NCBI RefSeq assembly: GCF_035046485.1
Contig: NC_085137.1
Coordinates: 40,789,155-40,853,154 of the forward strand
DNA length: 64,000 nt
Reading direction: 5' to 3'
Source: Aedes albopictus
Lineage: Eukaryota > Arthropoda > Insecta > Diptera > Culicidae
Shown here piece after piece: positions 63,273 through 64,000 of this stretch; positions within the stretch are counted from its first letter, which is position 1; each line of letters starts with the position of its first letter. The notes beneath the pieces are model-generated. The model was given only the letters and a program-made list of their open reading frames with translations, ran no database searches and was not told where the DNA came from. The translations under genes and the position numbers were made by a program.

Positions 63273-64000
63273 CCCGCATAATCACCAACTGTAAATGCAA
63301 CGTTTCTCATACTGTAGATGACTATTAGTAATTGTCATTTACCCATTCACCAAACTGTCCGAGATAACAGTAAGATAACCATTCCATGTACAGATTTGCC
63401 AGTTTGACAAATGGTAATCCGTCAAATTACAGTATGTGTAATAGGCGGTTAAGATAGGTTACCATAAAAAATCGCTCATTTTCTCGAACAATTTTTTCGC
63501 AAAACAGTAAAGGATACGGTCAATTTATTATCCACTTTTTCAAAAAATGCACTACATAGCAAATGGTTAAAGAGCAGTTAAACAATAAAACAGGAATAAG
63601 AATGATCAATGTATGTGGTATTATTGATTTATTGTTGTCTATGGTATTTTAAATGTGTGGCATATGGTTATATTGTATTGAAACCGTTAAAATAAAAAGC
63701 TAATTATTTCCGGTGATTTTTTTTTATTCAATCATTCATATTTATCCTCGATCTCATCCTCAAGACCCCGTCCAAAACGCATCACTTTTTTCCGAATGTC
63801 CTCAACGTATAAATCCGAGTTCATGAAACCACCTCCTCGAGCACTTCGGGTGATTCCGATCGGATGGGCAATGATGATGTCCAAGGTGATGTCTGCTGGA
63901 GCGGGAACTAGGTACTCGACTTTATGCGGAACCCCGCACAGTACGCGAACTCTGTGAAATAATTCATTCAATGAGTTATACATACCAACAAAAACGAAAT
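63273..64000 (-). mobile_element. CCCGCATA-family TIR element, copy 3, inverted, runs off the window
   Basis: CCCGCATAATCACCAACTG begins at 63273 and matches the inverted right ends of copies 1 and 2 for about 420 bp. The other end lies beyond 64000. Confidence 0.8.
63732..63951 (-). CDS. last exon of an unrecognised gene inside CCCGCATA element, copy 3
   Basis: Minus-strand exon from a TTATTTCACAG acceptor (first base 63951) to a TGA at 63732-63734, followed at once by TTGAATAAAAAAAA (AATAAA at 63723-63728). It encodes about 72 residues, including RVLCGVPHKVEYLVPAPADI and SDLYVEDIRKKVMRFGRG, and ends acidic (EDEIEDKYE). No stop interrupts it. Earlier exons must lie beyond the window. It could be the terminal exon of the element's own protein or of a captured host gene; part of copy 2 looks related. 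I recognise no family. Confidence 0.5.

Overview
The window is nuclear DNA of an insect, most probably a culicine mosquito (Aedes-like). The reasons are spliceosomal introns of about 60-360 bp, AT-rich non-coding DNA, three insect host genes, and very dense LTR retrotransposons, MITEs and foldback repeats of the kind that fill Aedes genomes. The genus is an inference from repeat style; no marker gene proves it. Two runs of exactly 500 N (2147-2646, 52647-53146) are assembly gaps.

Only three host genes are convincing. DAD1, an oligosaccharyltransferase subunit, is on the minus strand at 8441-8997 with two exons. Pyroglutamyl-peptidase I is on the plus strand at 53607-54278 with two exons and a 60-nt intron that keeps the reading frame. 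A three-exon gene for a mitochondrially targeted helical-repeat protein, FASTK-like, is on the minus strand at 54404-56582. The last two converge, with about 125 bp between their stop codons.

The rest is mobile or repetitive. 1-2146 holds a dimeric minisatellite. 2727-6269 is a decayed Ty1/copia element. 9385-11033 is a MITE broken by a foldback element and then by an exon-bearing repeat. 11103-16809 is a TIR element that received a very young 3.48-kb LTR element (11349-14830); its only long ORF encodes an unrecognised 662-684 aa protein with an envelope-like layout. 16893-20045 holds MITEs. 20050-37345 is an ~85-bp satellite split by a 14.2-kb insertion: a TIR element that itself contains an intact, young 11.1-kb Ty3/gypsy element (gag and pol on the minus strand, 1651-bp LTRs). 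38148-42773 is an intact, young Ty1/copia element. 43-53 kb holds MITEs, a LINE scrap, a 2.4-kb TIR element with a spliced gene remnant, and a truncated copia element. 56.7-64 kb is again nested TIR elements.

Three elements (LTR element 11349-14830, gypsy 21290-32406, copia 38148-42773) have LTR pairs that look identical by eye and clear target-site duplications, so this interval has been hit by recent retrotransposition. Many insertions can be proved from the window alone, because target duplications or second, uninterrupted copies are present. The least explained items are the orphan ORF of the 3.48-kb LTR element and a TIR family with CCCGCATA ends (46817-49200, 61366-62745, 63273 onward) whose copies each carry the 3' end of a spliced gene next to the same terminus.
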